Of a stretch of 64,000 nt of DNA, positions 35,003 to 43,224 are shown piece after piece (position 1 is the stretch's first letter; each line of letters starts with the position of its first letter). This DNA is from Defluviitaleaceae bacterium. GTDB taxonomy: Bacteria > Bacillota > Clostridia > Lachnospirales > WQUN01. The position numbers and the translations under genes are program-made. The notes below the pieces were generated by a model. It saw only the letters and a list, made by a program, of their open reading frames with translations, did not search any database and was not told where the DNA came from. The stretch covers positions 1 to 64,000 of the forward strand of contig WRDO01000015.1 of the NCBI GenBank assembly GCA_009779755.1. The letters are read 5' to 3'.

Positions 35003-36130
35003 TTACCTGTAACCCCTGATCTTACGCAATTGGTTGACGCAGGCGATTAATGCTTCCTTCGTCCGTTCGATTTCCTCCGCCGTGTTTAAATGCGAAAAAC
35101 CAAAGCGAACGGCCGATTCGGTGATCTCATTGGGGAAACCCATCAACATTAGCGTGGATTTATCGTTTTTACGGCTTTTGCACGCCGTACCCGTGGACAT
35201 GTAAATCCCTTTTTCGCTGAGCATATGGACGAGGACCTCGCCCTTCGTTCCGGGGAAGGACAAATTAAGGATGTAAGGAGAGTTATTCGCGTTTTGGTTT
35301 AACGTATTAACCGTCGCGTTGGGGATAACGCTAACCAACCCCGCAAGCGAATCGCGTAGGTTTTTAACGTGTATATAATTAACGGGTAAATCATCATGCA
35401 ACTGCTGCGCCGCGTACGCCGTACGGACGATCCCCGCCACGTTTTCCGTACCCGAGCGCATGGCGTTTTCCTGCCCGCCGCCGTAAAGCAACGGCGCGAG
35501 TTTGATACCGCCGCGCACAACCAAACCGCCTACCCCCGCTGGCGCGTGGCATTTGTGCCCGCTGAATGAATAGACATCGGCATGTTTGTAAACCTCCGCC
35601 GCGTTTAAATCCTTGCAAAAACCTTGCGCGCCGTCCACGAAAATGACGGCATCGGGGTTTAACGATTTTAACTCGCGTGTTATCGCGGCGATATCGGTGA
35701 GGTCCCCCGTTTCGTGGTTGACGTGTGACAGGCAAACCATCACCGGTCCGGAAACGGGGATATCCCATCCCGACCTCGGCCCGACGCAGCCCGATGCCGA
35801 CTTTCGCTCAACCGCATGGTGGAGCGGCGCAAGCACGGAAGGATGCGCCCACGGTTCGGCGAAAATAACGGGTGGGGTGTTCGCTTTCCTTAACGCCGAC
35901 ACGTATCCGATAATCGCCAAGTTATTGGATTCCGTACCGCCGGAGGTGAATATGATTTCCTTCGGTTTGCACAACAGGATATCCGCGATAGTTTGCCGCG
36001 CCTTAGCCATCGCCCTTTCGGCCGCGATGCCCAATGCATGGGGCGACGACGGATTCGCAAAAAAAGCCTCGTCCCCCAAAGCGGCGGCGTACAACGGCTG
36101 CGTGGTTGCGGCGTTATCGAGGTAGATCAT
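35003..36130 (-). CDS. Cysteine desulfurase (NifS/IscS-like)
   Basis: About 375 residues from the ATG at 36130 (the track begins at a GTG three codons earlier). A PLP-dependent enzyme: MIYLDNAATT N-terminus, VDGAQGFCKDLN, and the PLP lysine in SFSGHKCHAPAG. The catalytic cysteine is in STGTACKSRKND, a longer loop than the usual SSGSACSSG. It provides persulfide sulfur, here probably to ThiI, encoded 26 bp downstream. The start overlaps the rsmE 3' end. Confidence 0.93.
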   Translation of the reverse strand: MIYLDNAATTQPLYAAALGDEAFFANPSSPHALGIAAERAMAKARQTIADILLCKPKEIIFTSGGTESNNLAIIGYVSALRKANTPPVIFAEPWAHPSVLAPLHHAVERKSASGCVGPRSGWDIPVSGPVMVCLSHVNHETGDLTDIAAITRELKSLNPDAVIFVDGAQGFCKDLNAAEVYKHADVYSFSGHKCHAPAGVGGLVVRGGIKLAPLLYGGGQENAMRSGTENVAGIVRTAYAAQQLHDDLPVNYIHVKNLRDSLAGLVSVIPNATVNTLNQNANNSPYILNLSFPGTKGEVLVHMLSEKGIYMSTGTACKSRKNDKSTLMLMGFPNEITESAVRFGFSHLNTAEEIERTKEALIACVNQLRKIRGYR

Positions 36131-36896
36131 AACCCGCACATTCCGTCAGTAGATTGATTTGCGCAAGCGCGGTAAACGCCGCCGTTTCGGTACGCAATAC
36201 GCGTCGTCCAAGGGATATCGGCACCGCCCCCGCGGTTAATAAAGCGTTGATTTCCTCCGACGAGAATCCGCCTTCCGGCCCGATCCATAGATTAATACGT
36301 TCGGGGAGCGGATTACGGAAAACACCGAACAAAGAGATAGGGTTTACTTCGGGTTTGACGGGGTCGATATTTTTAATCTCCCCCGGTGAAAGCGCGACGA
36401 ACGTTTTCGCACATATATCCCGCGTCGCCACTGCCTGCGCGAACGTTAGCGGGGGCGAAACCCGCGGGATGATGCCTCTCATGCTTTGTTCGGCGGCGGA
36501 TTCGACCACGCGTTGATAACGGGCCGTTCTCTTCCCTGCGTCGCGCACGAGGGAATGCGCTGTATAAATCGGAACGATTCCACACACGCCCAGTTCAACG
36601 CATTTTTGAATAATCAGTTCCATTTTATCGCCCTTGGGCAATGATTGGTAAAGGGTAACGGGGACGGCGGGCTCCGTTTGGCACGGGGTCGGGTCAGAAA
36701 CATCGAAGCGGCAAATCCCGCGCTTTACGTCCGTTTCCCGCAGGACACCCTTCCAGTCCGTTCCCTTACCGTCGCACAACGTGACCAACTCACCCTTTTT
36801 GACCCGAAGCGCATGGATCAAATGATGCGCCGTATCGTTACGCAAGGCGACATACCCCTTAATAAAATCGCCGTCGCTGAAAAAATATTTACCCAT
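36114..36896 (-). CDS. rsmE: 16S rRNA (uracil1498-N3)-methyltransferase RsmE
   Basis: A 260-residue SPOUT methyltransferase with an N-terminal PUA-like domain (HHLIHALRVKKGELVTLCDG) and the C-terminal knot: QSLPKGDKMELIIQKCVELGV, SAAEQSMRGIIPRV, IGPEGGFSSEEI and SLGRRVLRTETAAFTAL. It modifies U1498 of 16S rRNA using SAM. The ATG overlaps the prmA stop by 8 bp. Confidence 0.96.
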   Translation of the reverse strand: MGKYFFSDGDFIKGYVALRNDTAHHLIHALRVKKGELVTLCDGKGTDWKGVLRETDVKRGICRFDVSDPTPCQTEPAVPVTLYQSLPKGDKMELIIQKCVELGVCGIVPIYTAHSLVRDAGKRTARYQRVVESAAEQSMRGIIPRVSPPLTFAQAVATRDICAKTFVALSPGEIKNIDPVKPEVNPISLFGVFRNPLPERINLWIGPEGGFSSEEINALLTAGAVPISLGRRVLRTETAAFTALAQINLLTECAGYDLPR

Positions 36897-37860
36897 GTGT
36901 ACACACCATACAATGCCATCCGTCCATTTTTTTGTTTGAGATCAACTTTAACGCGTGGTCGTCCAAAGCCGTAATTACGTCCCCGGCCCGCTCGTCGATA
37001 ATCCCCGAGGCAATAAAATACCCGCCTTTTTCCAACAAAGCGGGTATAAAGGGAAGCAAAGCGATCACCACGTCGGCGACGATATTTGCAACGATGACAC
37101 TGTATTTACACTCAGCGATAACGGCGCGCATCGCGTCATCACCAATCATATCGCCATGCAGGATTTGCAATCGGTTCAAATCCACGGGATTTAATTCCGC
37201 GTTTCTTCGCGCGGCGGAAACCGCCGAGGGATCGATATCACACGCAACGACGCTTTTCGCACCCAACAACAATCCGATAACGGATAAAATCCCGCTGCCG
37301 CACCCTACGTCCAGCATCATTTGACCGGGCAGCAACTTTTCTTGCAAAGCCTCCACACATAAATAAGTAGTCGCATGTTGCCCCGTACCGAAAGCGGAGC
37401 CGGGGTCGAGCGTAAACACGATTTCCGGCGCGGGCGATAACGGGGAAGCCGTATCCCACACAGGTACGATCGCAACCCTCCCGACACGGATAGGTTCGAA
37501 ATGCTTCTTCCATTCATCCAGCCATGTCGCATCATCCACGTTTTCCGTACTGACGGTCAACGGCCCCGCGTCGATGCCCGAATCCGACAATTCATTCAAC
37601 CGATTTTTTATTTGAACCAACGCGGCTTCGCCTTCGGCGTCGGCGGACAAATAAAACACGACCTGCGCGCAATCAACCGCGGGAGCGTTAACGAGCCAAT
37701 CCTCCACGTAGTCCCATGATTTTTTATCCTGTTGCAAAAATGCGTCGTATTCCCGCGGGTCCACAACCTCTACGCCGTTAATCCCGCATGACAATAATAA
37801 ACCCGTCACAAGCTCCACCCCGGCGGAGGTTACTTGAACGCTGACTTTTGTCCAAATCAT
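36889..37860 (-). CDS. prmA: Ribosomal protein L11 methyltransferase PrmA
   Basis: A 323-residue protein from the ATG at 37860 (GGTG upstream; the track starts six codons earlier). N-terminal domain beginning MIWTKVSVQVTSAGVELV, then a Rossmann methyltransferase core with PGSAFGTGQHATTYLCVEAL, MLDVGCGSGILSV and VANIVADVVIAL. It trimethylates ribosomal protein L11. It heads the prmA-rsmE-nifS-thiI operon. Confidence 0.95.
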   Translation of the reverse strand: MIWTKVSVQVTSAGVELVTGLLLSCGINGVEVVDPREYDAFLQQDKKSWDYVEDWLVNAPAVDCAQVVFYLSADAEGEAALVQIKNRLNELSDSGIDAGPLTVSTENVDDATWLDEWKKHFEPIRVGRVAIVPVWDTASPLSPAPEIVFTLDPGSAFGTGQHATTYLCVEALQEKLLPGQMMLDVGCGSGILSVIGLLLGAKSVVACDIDPSAVSAARRNAELNPVDLNRLQILHGDMIGDDAMRAVIAECKYSVIVANIVADVVIALLPFIPALLEKGGYFIASGIIDERAGDVITALDDHALKLISNKKMDGWHCMVCTHG

Positions 37861-37958
37861 GGTAATCACCAAATTCAATATTTAATATTGCGATAATCCA
37901 ACATGTACCCCGTTTTCTCAATATAAATTATTAAGATATACGGCATGGTCCGATAAGC

Positions 37959-37967
37959 ATTATATCA
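37959..37967 (-). promoter_or_regulatory. Extended -10 promoter of the prmA operon
   Basis: On the minus strand TGATATAAT is a perfect extended -10 (TGnTATAAT), about 100 bp upstream of prmA. The -35 region is weak, as expected for this promoter type. Confidence 0.6.
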
Positions 37968-38030
37968 GAATCAACGATTTACGCGTTATCCGCTGATTTG
38001 GGCATGTCCCGTACCGAAATTATTTTTATA

Positions 38031-38039
38031 TGTTATCAT
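38031..38039 (+). promoter_or_regulatory. Extended -10 of a possibly leaderless ecfA
   Basis: TGTTATCAT (TGnTATnAT) is followed by GCCCGC and then the ecfA ATG at 38046, so transcription would begin at about the start codon. No ribosome site is present. The spacing and even the CCCG before the ATG resemble the yihY-like gene at 24802. Confidence 0.45.
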
Positions 38040-38045
38040 GCCCGC

Positions 38046-39821
38046 ATGATAATAAGCGATAATCTGCGTTTTTCATATGCGTCCCTTGAAGATGACGCGC
38101 CCTTGCGGCCCGCAATCGACGGCGTATGTTTTTCGATCGGCAAGGGCGAGTTCGTGGCCGTTGTGGGCCGTAACGGTTCGGGCAAGTCCACGCTTGCGCG
38201 GCACATTAACGCGTTGCTTTCCCCCACTGAGGGTACGATGCGGGTCAACGGTATCGACACAAAGGATGAAACCCAAATATGGGAAATCCGAAGAATCGCC
38301 GGTATGGTTTTCCAAAACCCCGACAACCAAATCGTCGCGTCCACCGTAGAGGAGGACACCGCTTTCGGGCCCGAAAACATGGGCGTCCCCTCCCATGAAA
38401 TCCGCTCACGCGTCGATACCGCGCTGGCGGCGGTCGATATGCTTGAACACGTAAAATCCGCTCCGCACCATTTATCCGGCGGCCAAAAGCAACGCGTCGC
38501 TATAGCGGGCGTGTTGGCTATGCAGCCGAGCATCATTATATTTGATGAATCCACCGCTATGCTCGACCCGTCAGGCCGCCGGGAAGTGATGCGGACAATC
38601 AAAGACCTCCACCAAAAAGGCCATACGATTATCTTGATTACCCATTTTATGGAGGAAGCGGCGCAAGCCGAACGTATTATCGTCATGGATCACGGACGGG
38701 TCGCGCTTGACGGTCCACCGCGCGATATTTTTACGCGAAGCGATATATTAACGAACATCGGCCTTACCGTACCCCAAGCCGTCCTGCTGGCGCAAGGGTT
38801 AAGAGAAACCGGCCTCACGGTTTCAAACGTGTTGACCGCGGAGGAATTAATAACGGAAAAATCGGTCATAGAAACGGCTGAACGCTTTACGTACTTTGAT
38901 AAACTTGCAACCGTAAAAACGCTTCTTCCCTTACCCCAAACGGACCCCCTGATTAAAATACACAACCTCACCCATATTTATAACCCGGGCGCGGCTTATG
39001 AAAAAAAAGCCATCTCTGATATCAACCTCACCATTCATAAAGGTGAGATCATCGGCATTATCGGCCACACGGGTTCGGGCAAGAGTACGCTCATACAACA
39101 CCTCAACGCTCTCCTCAAGCCCACATCGGGGCAAATCATCATCGACGGCGAGGATATCCATGCCGACAAAAAGAATTTAAAAAACCTACGCAAGCGTGTG
39201 GGGCTTGTATTCCAATACCCCGAACATCAACTTTTCGAATCCACCGTTTATAAGGACGTGGCTTTCGGACCGATTCACACGGGAATGCCCGCGGATAAGG
39301 TCGATGAAAGCGTACGCCGTTCGCTTAAAATCGTCGGCTTAAGCGAAGAAACCTTTGAAAAATCCCCGTTCACCCTCTCCGGCGGGCAAAAACGCCGCGC
39401 CGCCATCGCAGGTGTACTGGCCATGCAACCCGACATCCTTATCCTTGACGAACCCACCGCCGGTTTAGACCCGTCAGGCCGAGAGGAAATCCTCGCACAA
39501 ATCAAAAAAATGCACGCCGAACTCAACGTAACGGTCATCATCATTTCGCACAGCATGGACGACGCCGCACGGTTATGCGGCCGTATCATCGTTATGAACC
39601 AAGGACAAATCGCACTCGACGGCACACCCGCAGAGATTTTTTCACAGGGGCCCGCCCTTGAAGATTTCGGCCTTGATGTACCGCATGTCACGCGTATCAT
39701 GGCGTACCTTGCGCGCATTAACCCCGTTATCCCGGCCGGCATCCTCACCGTGGAGGAAGCCGTGCGCGTACTGTCGGCATCCCCCGTATCAAAAGCCTTT
39801 CCTTCGGAGGCATCCGTATGA
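38046..39821 (+). CDS. Energy-coupling factor transporter ATPase, EcfA1-EcfA2 fusion
   Basis: A 591-residue protein with two complete ABC ATPase halves. First: Walker A GRNGSGKST, signature LSGGQKQRVAIAGVLAMQP, Walker B IIIFDES. Second: GHTGSGKST, LSGGQKRRAAIAGVLAMQP, ILILDEP. Most Firmicutes encode EcfA1 and EcfA2 as separate adjacent genes; here they are one chain. With EcfT it forms a module energising vitamin or metal uptake by separate S-components, none of which is in the window. I use the ATG at 38046 because the 16 residues before it have no family similarity. The stop overlaps ecfT by ATGA. Confidence 0.93.
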   Translation: MIISDNLRFSYASLEDDAPLRPAIDGVCFSIGKGEFVAVVGRNGSGKSTLARHINALLSPTEGTMRVNGIDTKDETQIWEIRRIAGMVFQNPDNQIVASTVEEDTAFGPENMGVPSHEIRSRVDTALAAVDMLEHVKSAPHHLSGGQKQRVAIAGVLAMQPSIIIFDESTAMLDPSGRREVMRTIKDLHQKGHTIILITHFMEEAAQAERIIVMDHGRVALDGPPRDIFTRSDILTNIGLTVPQAVLLAQGLRETGLTVSNVLTAEELITEKSVIETAERFTYFDKLATVKTLLPLPQTDPLIKIHNLTHIYNPGAAYEKKAISDINLTIHKGEIIGIIGHTGSGKSTLIQHLNALLKPTSGQIIIDGEDIHADKKNLKNLRKRVGLVFQYPEHQLFESTVYKDVAFGPIHTGMPADKVDESVRRSLKIVGLSEETFEKSPFTLSGGQKRRAAIAGVLAMQPDILILDEPTAGLDPSGREEILAQIKKMHAELNVTVIIISHSMDDAARLCGRIIVMNQGQIALDGTPAEIFSQGPALEDFGLDVPHVTRIMAYLARINPVIPAGILTVEEAVRVLSASPVSKAFPSEASV

Positions 39822-40606
39822 CCCGCATCATCATCGGCCAATACTACCCCGCCGATTCCCCTATCCATCGGCTGGACCCGCGCGTTAAGCTGCTTGCGGT
39901 AATCGCATACGTCACCGTGTTGATTTTCGTTACCAATTTTTACGGTTTAGCCGTCGCGGCTTTATTCCTCGCCGGCGTGATTTGGCTTTCCCGCGTTTCG
40001 GTGCGTTTTGTTTTGCGCGGGTTACGGGTCATTTTATTTATCCTGTCGTTTGCGGCGTTGATCAACCTTTTGCTTACGCCCGGTGAAAACGTATTGTTTT
40101 CCTTTGCTTTTATACGGGTCACCACCGAAGGCATACACCGTGCGGCGGTGATGGGTGCGCGGTTGGTTTTGCTGATTACGGGTTCGTCCTTGCTTACGCT
40201 CACCACCTCACCCATCCAACTCACCGACGGCATTGAGGCCTTGCTTAAACCGTTACGCCTGCCCGCGCACGACATCGCCATCATGATGACCATCGCACTC
40301 CGCATGATACCCACCCTTGCGGAGGAGCTCGGGAAAATCATGAAAGCGCAGAAAGCCCGCGGCGCGGATTTCGAAACCGGCAGCCCGTTAAAGCGCATCC
40401 GTAACTTCCTCCCCATCCTCGTCCCGTTGTTCGTTTCCTCCTTCAAGCGCGCCGATGAGTTGGCTACCGCTATGGAGGCCCGCTGTTACCGTGGGGGGGA
40501 GGGGCGCACGAAGTTAAAGCCTTTGGGGTTTACTGGAAGGGATGCCTTGGCGGGGGGTGTTGTTGTAATTTTTTGTGTGGTGTTGGTGTTGACGCGGTTT
40601 ATTTGA
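39818..40606 (+). CDS. ecfT: Energy-coupling factor transporter transmembrane protein EcfT
   Basis: A 262-residue CbiQ-family protein. The IIGQYYPADSPIHRLDPRVKLL N-terminus is characteristic, about five TM helices follow, and the coupling helices include MTIALRMIPTLAEELGKIMKAQKARGADF, which holds the conserved Ala-Arg-Gly motif contacting EcfA. It bridges EcfA to S-components. It is coupled to ecfA by a 4-nt overlap. No terminator is evident directly after it; hairpin element A begins 24 bp downstream. Confidence 0.95.
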   Translation: MTRIIIGQYYPADSPIHRLDPRVKLLAVIAYVTVLIFVTNFYGLAVAALFLAGVIWLSRVSVRFVLRGLRVILFILSFAALINLLLTPGENVLFSFAFIRVTTEGIHRAAVMGARLVLLITGSSLLTLTTSPIQLTDGIEALLKPLRLPAHDIAIMMTIALRMIPTLAEELGKIMKAQKARGADFETGSPLKRIRNFLPILVPLFVSSFKRADELATAMEARCYRGGEGRTKLKPLGFTGRDALAGGVVVIFCVVLVLTRFI

Positions 40607-40630
40607 GGAGTGGGTTACGGATGTTACGGA

Positions 40631-40807
40631 CCGAGGGGGCGGGAGAACTCCAACGCTGCGCTTAACGAAATTGGGTGGAAATCGGCTCCGTCCGCGAAGT
40701 GGTTGCGTCGGTTGCAAGCACCCGACGCCAACCACGTAACGCGTCCGTTCGACGATTTCCACCCAATTTCGTAGGCGCTGCTTATGGAGTATCCCCCGCC
40801 CCCTCGG
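40631..40807 (-). repeat. ~180-bp palindromic hairpin element, copy A
   Basis: The left arm CCGAGGGGGCGGGAGAACTC and right arm are imperfect inverted repeats over the whole length, with GTGGTTGCGTCGG/CCCGACGCCAACCAC at the tip. The core matches copy B in opposite orientation. GCGTCGG..CCCGACGC here is GCATCGG..CCCGATGC in B, so base pairs change on both sides together. The outer arm is CGAAATTGGGTGG here and CGCAATCGGGCGA in B. ACGGATGT lies at both flanks (40617-40624, 40808-40815), a possible target duplication. It fills part of the 459-bp gap before the LRR gene. Confidence 0.85.
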
Positions 40808-40895
40808 ACGGATGTGTCCGGAAAAACAACATATTTTTTCCAATAGCTATTTGGAAATATCTGTGCTATGCTGGCTTCGCGATCATAAAAAGGGG

Positions 40896-40925
40896 TTGAC
40901 AAAATGAAACTCCGCCGCATAATTT
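40896..40925 (+). promoter_or_regulatory. Promoter of the BspA-like gene
   Basis: TTGACA, an 18-bp spacer and TAATTT. The expected transcription start falls inside the AAGC repeat array that follows. Alternatively AAAGGGG and ATG 40904 begin a 17-codon leader peptide (MKLRRIIFKQASKQASG) reading through the same repeat; both cannot be used by the same transcript. Confidence 0.6.
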
Positions 40926-40927
40926 TT

Positions 40928-40951
40928 AAGCAAGCAAGCAAGCAAGCAAGC
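40928..40951. repeat. (AAGC)6 tetranucleotide tandem repeat
   Basis: Six perfect copies of AAGC at the predicted transcription start of the BspA-like surface protein gene. Tetranucleotide arrays of this kind change length by slippage and can vary expression of surface genes. Confidence 0.85.
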
Positions 40952-41008
40952 GGATAGCGGGTAGTCCCCTTCTTTTTACGACTTCATTTGAAATAAAATC
41001 ATAGATGT

Positions 41009-41044
41009 GAACTTCGGCGCAATTTGTGCCGAAGTTCCTTTTTT
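41009..41044 (+). terminator. Terminator-like hairpin in the leader of the BspA-like gene
   Basis: GAACTTCGGC and GCCGAAGTTC form a 10-bp stem with a 9-nt loop followed by CTTTTTTA, directly before the AAGGAGGCGC ribosome site. It lies between promoter and start codon, so it would attenuate the gene unless it is read through. Confidence 0.8.
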
Positions 41045-41065
41045 ATTACAAGGAGGCGCAAGGCA

Positions 41066-42700
41066 ATGAAAAAGTTGATTACAACGATTTTGATAATCGC
41101 GGGGATTTTCGCGTTAACGGCAGGGATGTCTTTAACCGTAAGTGCGTCAGATAGCGACTGGCTGTACGGTCAAATCGAAGGCCACGCAAGCGCACGCCCC
41201 GGTACTGCCGGCACGGCAATAATTATGAGATACGACGGCCCCGGGGGCGATGTTGTGATACCGTCCACGCTTGGCGGTATGCCCGTGACTATGTTAAGGG
41301 TGGGTTTGTTTAGGGATAATACCTCGATTACAAGCGTTGTTATACCCGACAGTCTGGTAGTAATCAGCGATAATATGTTTAGGGGCTGCACTTCGCTAAC
41401 GAGCGTTACCATCGGTAACAGCGTGACCGAGATCGGTGCTTCGGCATTTGCCGATTGCACCGCATTGACGAGCATAACTATCCCAAACAGCGTAATAGAA
41501 ATTAGTTTGAACGCGTTCGGGGGTTGCACATCGTTGAGGAGCGTTACCCTCGGCAACGGCTTAAAAACGATTGGCGGTAATGCGTTCGACCGTTGTATTT
41601 CGTTGACGAGTATTACCATCCCGAATAGTGTGACTTCGATTGGACGCTTGGCATTTGCCGAATCCGGGTTAGCGAGCGTGATTATCCCCGGCAGCGTACA
41701 AGTCATTAACGACTCTGCTTTTTTTCGCTGCTACTCGCTCAAAACCGTAGTCATCGAAGAAGGCGTGAGAGACCTTGGTCGAGGCGTATTTATGAATTGC
41801 TATGAATTAACGAGCGTGACAATACCGCGCAGCGTGAGGCAATTTGAAACCCACCCTTTTACTATTTCGGGTGCTATTGCTGAATATGCTTTGTTACCGC
41901 ATGTATTTATCCGTTGTTATGAAAACTCATTCGCACACACATTCGCAGTAAAAGAAGGTATTCCGTTTGAATTGATTGGCGGTACAACATCTACAACCCC
42001 CAGCCCGTCGCCGAGTCCTTCACCGTCACCCAGCCCATCGCCAACACCAACCCCGACACCAACCCCGACACCAACCCCCACGCCGTCACCGAGTCCCACG
42101 CCAACACCCAGCCCATCACCGTCGCCTTCTCCCATGCCTTCACCATCACCCACCCCCGAAGCATCGCCAACCCCCGACCCGACACCCGACCCCATCGTAA
42201 CCGCGTCCTTCGGCGGGCGGTTGTCGTATGACGACGGTACACCCATGGCGAACGTCATCGTGGCGTTGTTCTCCGACCCGCTCGTTACCGCTACCGATGA
42301 TGACGGGTATTTCACCTTTGCCAACGCACCCATAGGGGCGCACACCCTGCGGGTTTACCTGACGCAAGCCGATTTCGGCGGCAACAACCCCGTACTGGAG
42401 CAAAGCGTCACCGTTTCATCGAATACCGACGAAAATACCGTAGCCTTTACCGTAGCAACACCCGAACCCGAACCGTCACCCGACACCGACCCAACGCCAA
42501 CCCCCGAGCCGTCCCCCACACCCGAGCCAATACCCGACCCAACACCAACGTCTACGCCAACAACCACTCCCCAACCAACCCCCGCACCCTTACCCGAACC
42601 GACCAACAACAACGACCTGCTATGGCTGTGGATACTGTTAGGCGTTCTCGCTGTAAGCGGAATACTTACCGTAATTATCATCACCAAACGCAAAAAATAA
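41066..42700 (+). CDS. BspA-like leucine-rich repeat surface protein with Pro-rich stalk and C-terminal membrane anchor
   Basis: A 544-residue protein from ATG 41066 (AAGGAGGCGC upstream). Order: signal peptide (to about 30); LRR_5/BspA repeats of ~23 residues (about 60-280; units such as [21 protein letters not shown]); a (SP/TP)n stalk; a carboxypeptidase-regulatory-like beta-sandwich ([25 protein letters not shown]); a second Pro-rich stalk; a TM helix and a basic KRKK tail. There is no sortase LPxTG. BspA-like proteins bind host or matrix ligands. The gene lies alone between inverted copies of the hairpin element. Confidence 0.85.
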   Translation: MKKLITTILIIAGIFALTAGMSLTVSASDSDWLYGQIEGHASARPGTAGTAIIMRYDGPGGDVVIPSTLGGMPVTMLRVGLFRDNTSITSVVIPDSLVVISDNMFRGCTSLTSVTIGNSVTEIGASAFADCTALTSITIPNSVIEISLNAFGGCTSLRSVTLGNGLKTIGGNAFDRCISLTSITIPNSVTSIGRLAFAESGLASVIIPGSVQVINDSAFFRCYSLKTVVIEEGVRDLGRGVFMNCYELTSVTIPRSVRQFETHPFTISGAIAEYALLPHVFIRCYENSFAHTFAVKEGIPFELIGGTTSTTPSPSPSPSPSPSPSPTPTPTPTPTPTPTPSPSPTPTPSPSPSPSPMPSPSPTPEASPTPDPTPDPIVTASFGGRLSYDDGTPMANVIVALFSDPLVTATDDDGYFTFANAPIGAHTLRVYLTQADFGGNNPVLEQSVTVSSNTDENTVAFTVATPEPEPSPDTDPTPTPEPSPTPEPIPDPTPTSTPTTTPQPTPAPLPEPTNNNDLLWLWILLGVLAVSGILTVIIITKRKK

Positions 42701-42827
42701 TTAACTCGCAAAAACGGCGTCAGCCGAAACCCAACCCACGACCCTCCGCTCCAAGTACACCCCCCAAAGTATCTTCTTTTCCTACGCCCCAACCGCCTAT
42801 TGCGGGGGGCGTACGCCGTACATGCGC

Positions 42828-43013
42828 GGGCGGCGTGGCGGGCGGATGTTCCATAAGCCGCGCCTACGCAATCGGGCGATGAACGGCGAACGGGCGCGTT
42901 ACGTGGTTGGCATCGGGTGCTTGCAACCGATGCAACCACTTCGCGGACGGAGCCGTTCATCGCCCGATTGCGTTCAGCGCGGCGTTGGAACATCCGCCCG
43001 CCACGCCGCCCCC
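42828..43013 (+). repeat. ~180-bp palindromic hairpin element, copy B
   Basis: The left arm GGCGTGGCGGGCGGATGTTC pairs with the right arm over nearly the full length, with tip GTGGTTGGCATCGGGTGCTT. Its core is the reverse complement of copy A, so A and B are in inverted orientation around the LRR gene. The rest of the 524-bp gap between 42700 and 43225 holds tRNA-Val and its terminator. Confidence 0.85.
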
Positions 43014-43061
43014 CGTATTCCCCTTTACACACCCCCCGCTATATGCTACTATCCTTCGCGC

Positions 43062-43134
43062 GGGCGGTTAACTCAGTTGATAGAGTGCCACCTTGACGTG
43101 GTGGAAGTCGAGGGTTTGAGTCCCCCATCGCCCA
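43062..43134 (+). tRNA. tRNA-Val (anticodon GAC)
   Basis: 73 nt with a 7-bp acceptor stem GGGCGGT/ATCGCCC (one G-U), D-arm CTCAGTTGATAGAG, anticodon stem CCACC/GGTGG around TTGACGT, and T-arm GAGGGTTTGAGTCCCCC with one mismatch. The discriminator is A; CCA is not encoded. The anticodon GAC reads GUC and GUU. It stands alone, 48 bp after hairpin element B. Confidence 0.93.
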
Positions 43135-43159
43135 TTGCCGACCGCTATACGGTTTGCGC

Positions 43160-43195
43160 AGGCTGTTCTGTAATAAAGCGGGGCAGCCTTTTTTC
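43160..43195 (+). terminator. Terminator after tRNA-Val
   Basis: AGGCTG (43160-43165) and CAGCCT (43184-43189) with a long loop containing partial pairing, followed by TTTTTT. Confidence 0.75.
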
Positions 43196-43224
43196 GTTTT
43201 CAATTATGTACAGGAGGCATTGCT

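Noticed and set aside
41990-42190. Short regular repeats resembling a CRISPR array
   Set aside because: They are degenerate CC(A/C)AC-type triplets coding for the Ser/Thr-Pro stalk of the LRR protein; no constant repeat with unique spacers. The same holds for 45890-46010 and 63190-63245.
43062-43134. tRNA-Val as attachment site of an integrated element
   Set aside because: No integrase and no repeated tRNA 3' end found downstream in the window.
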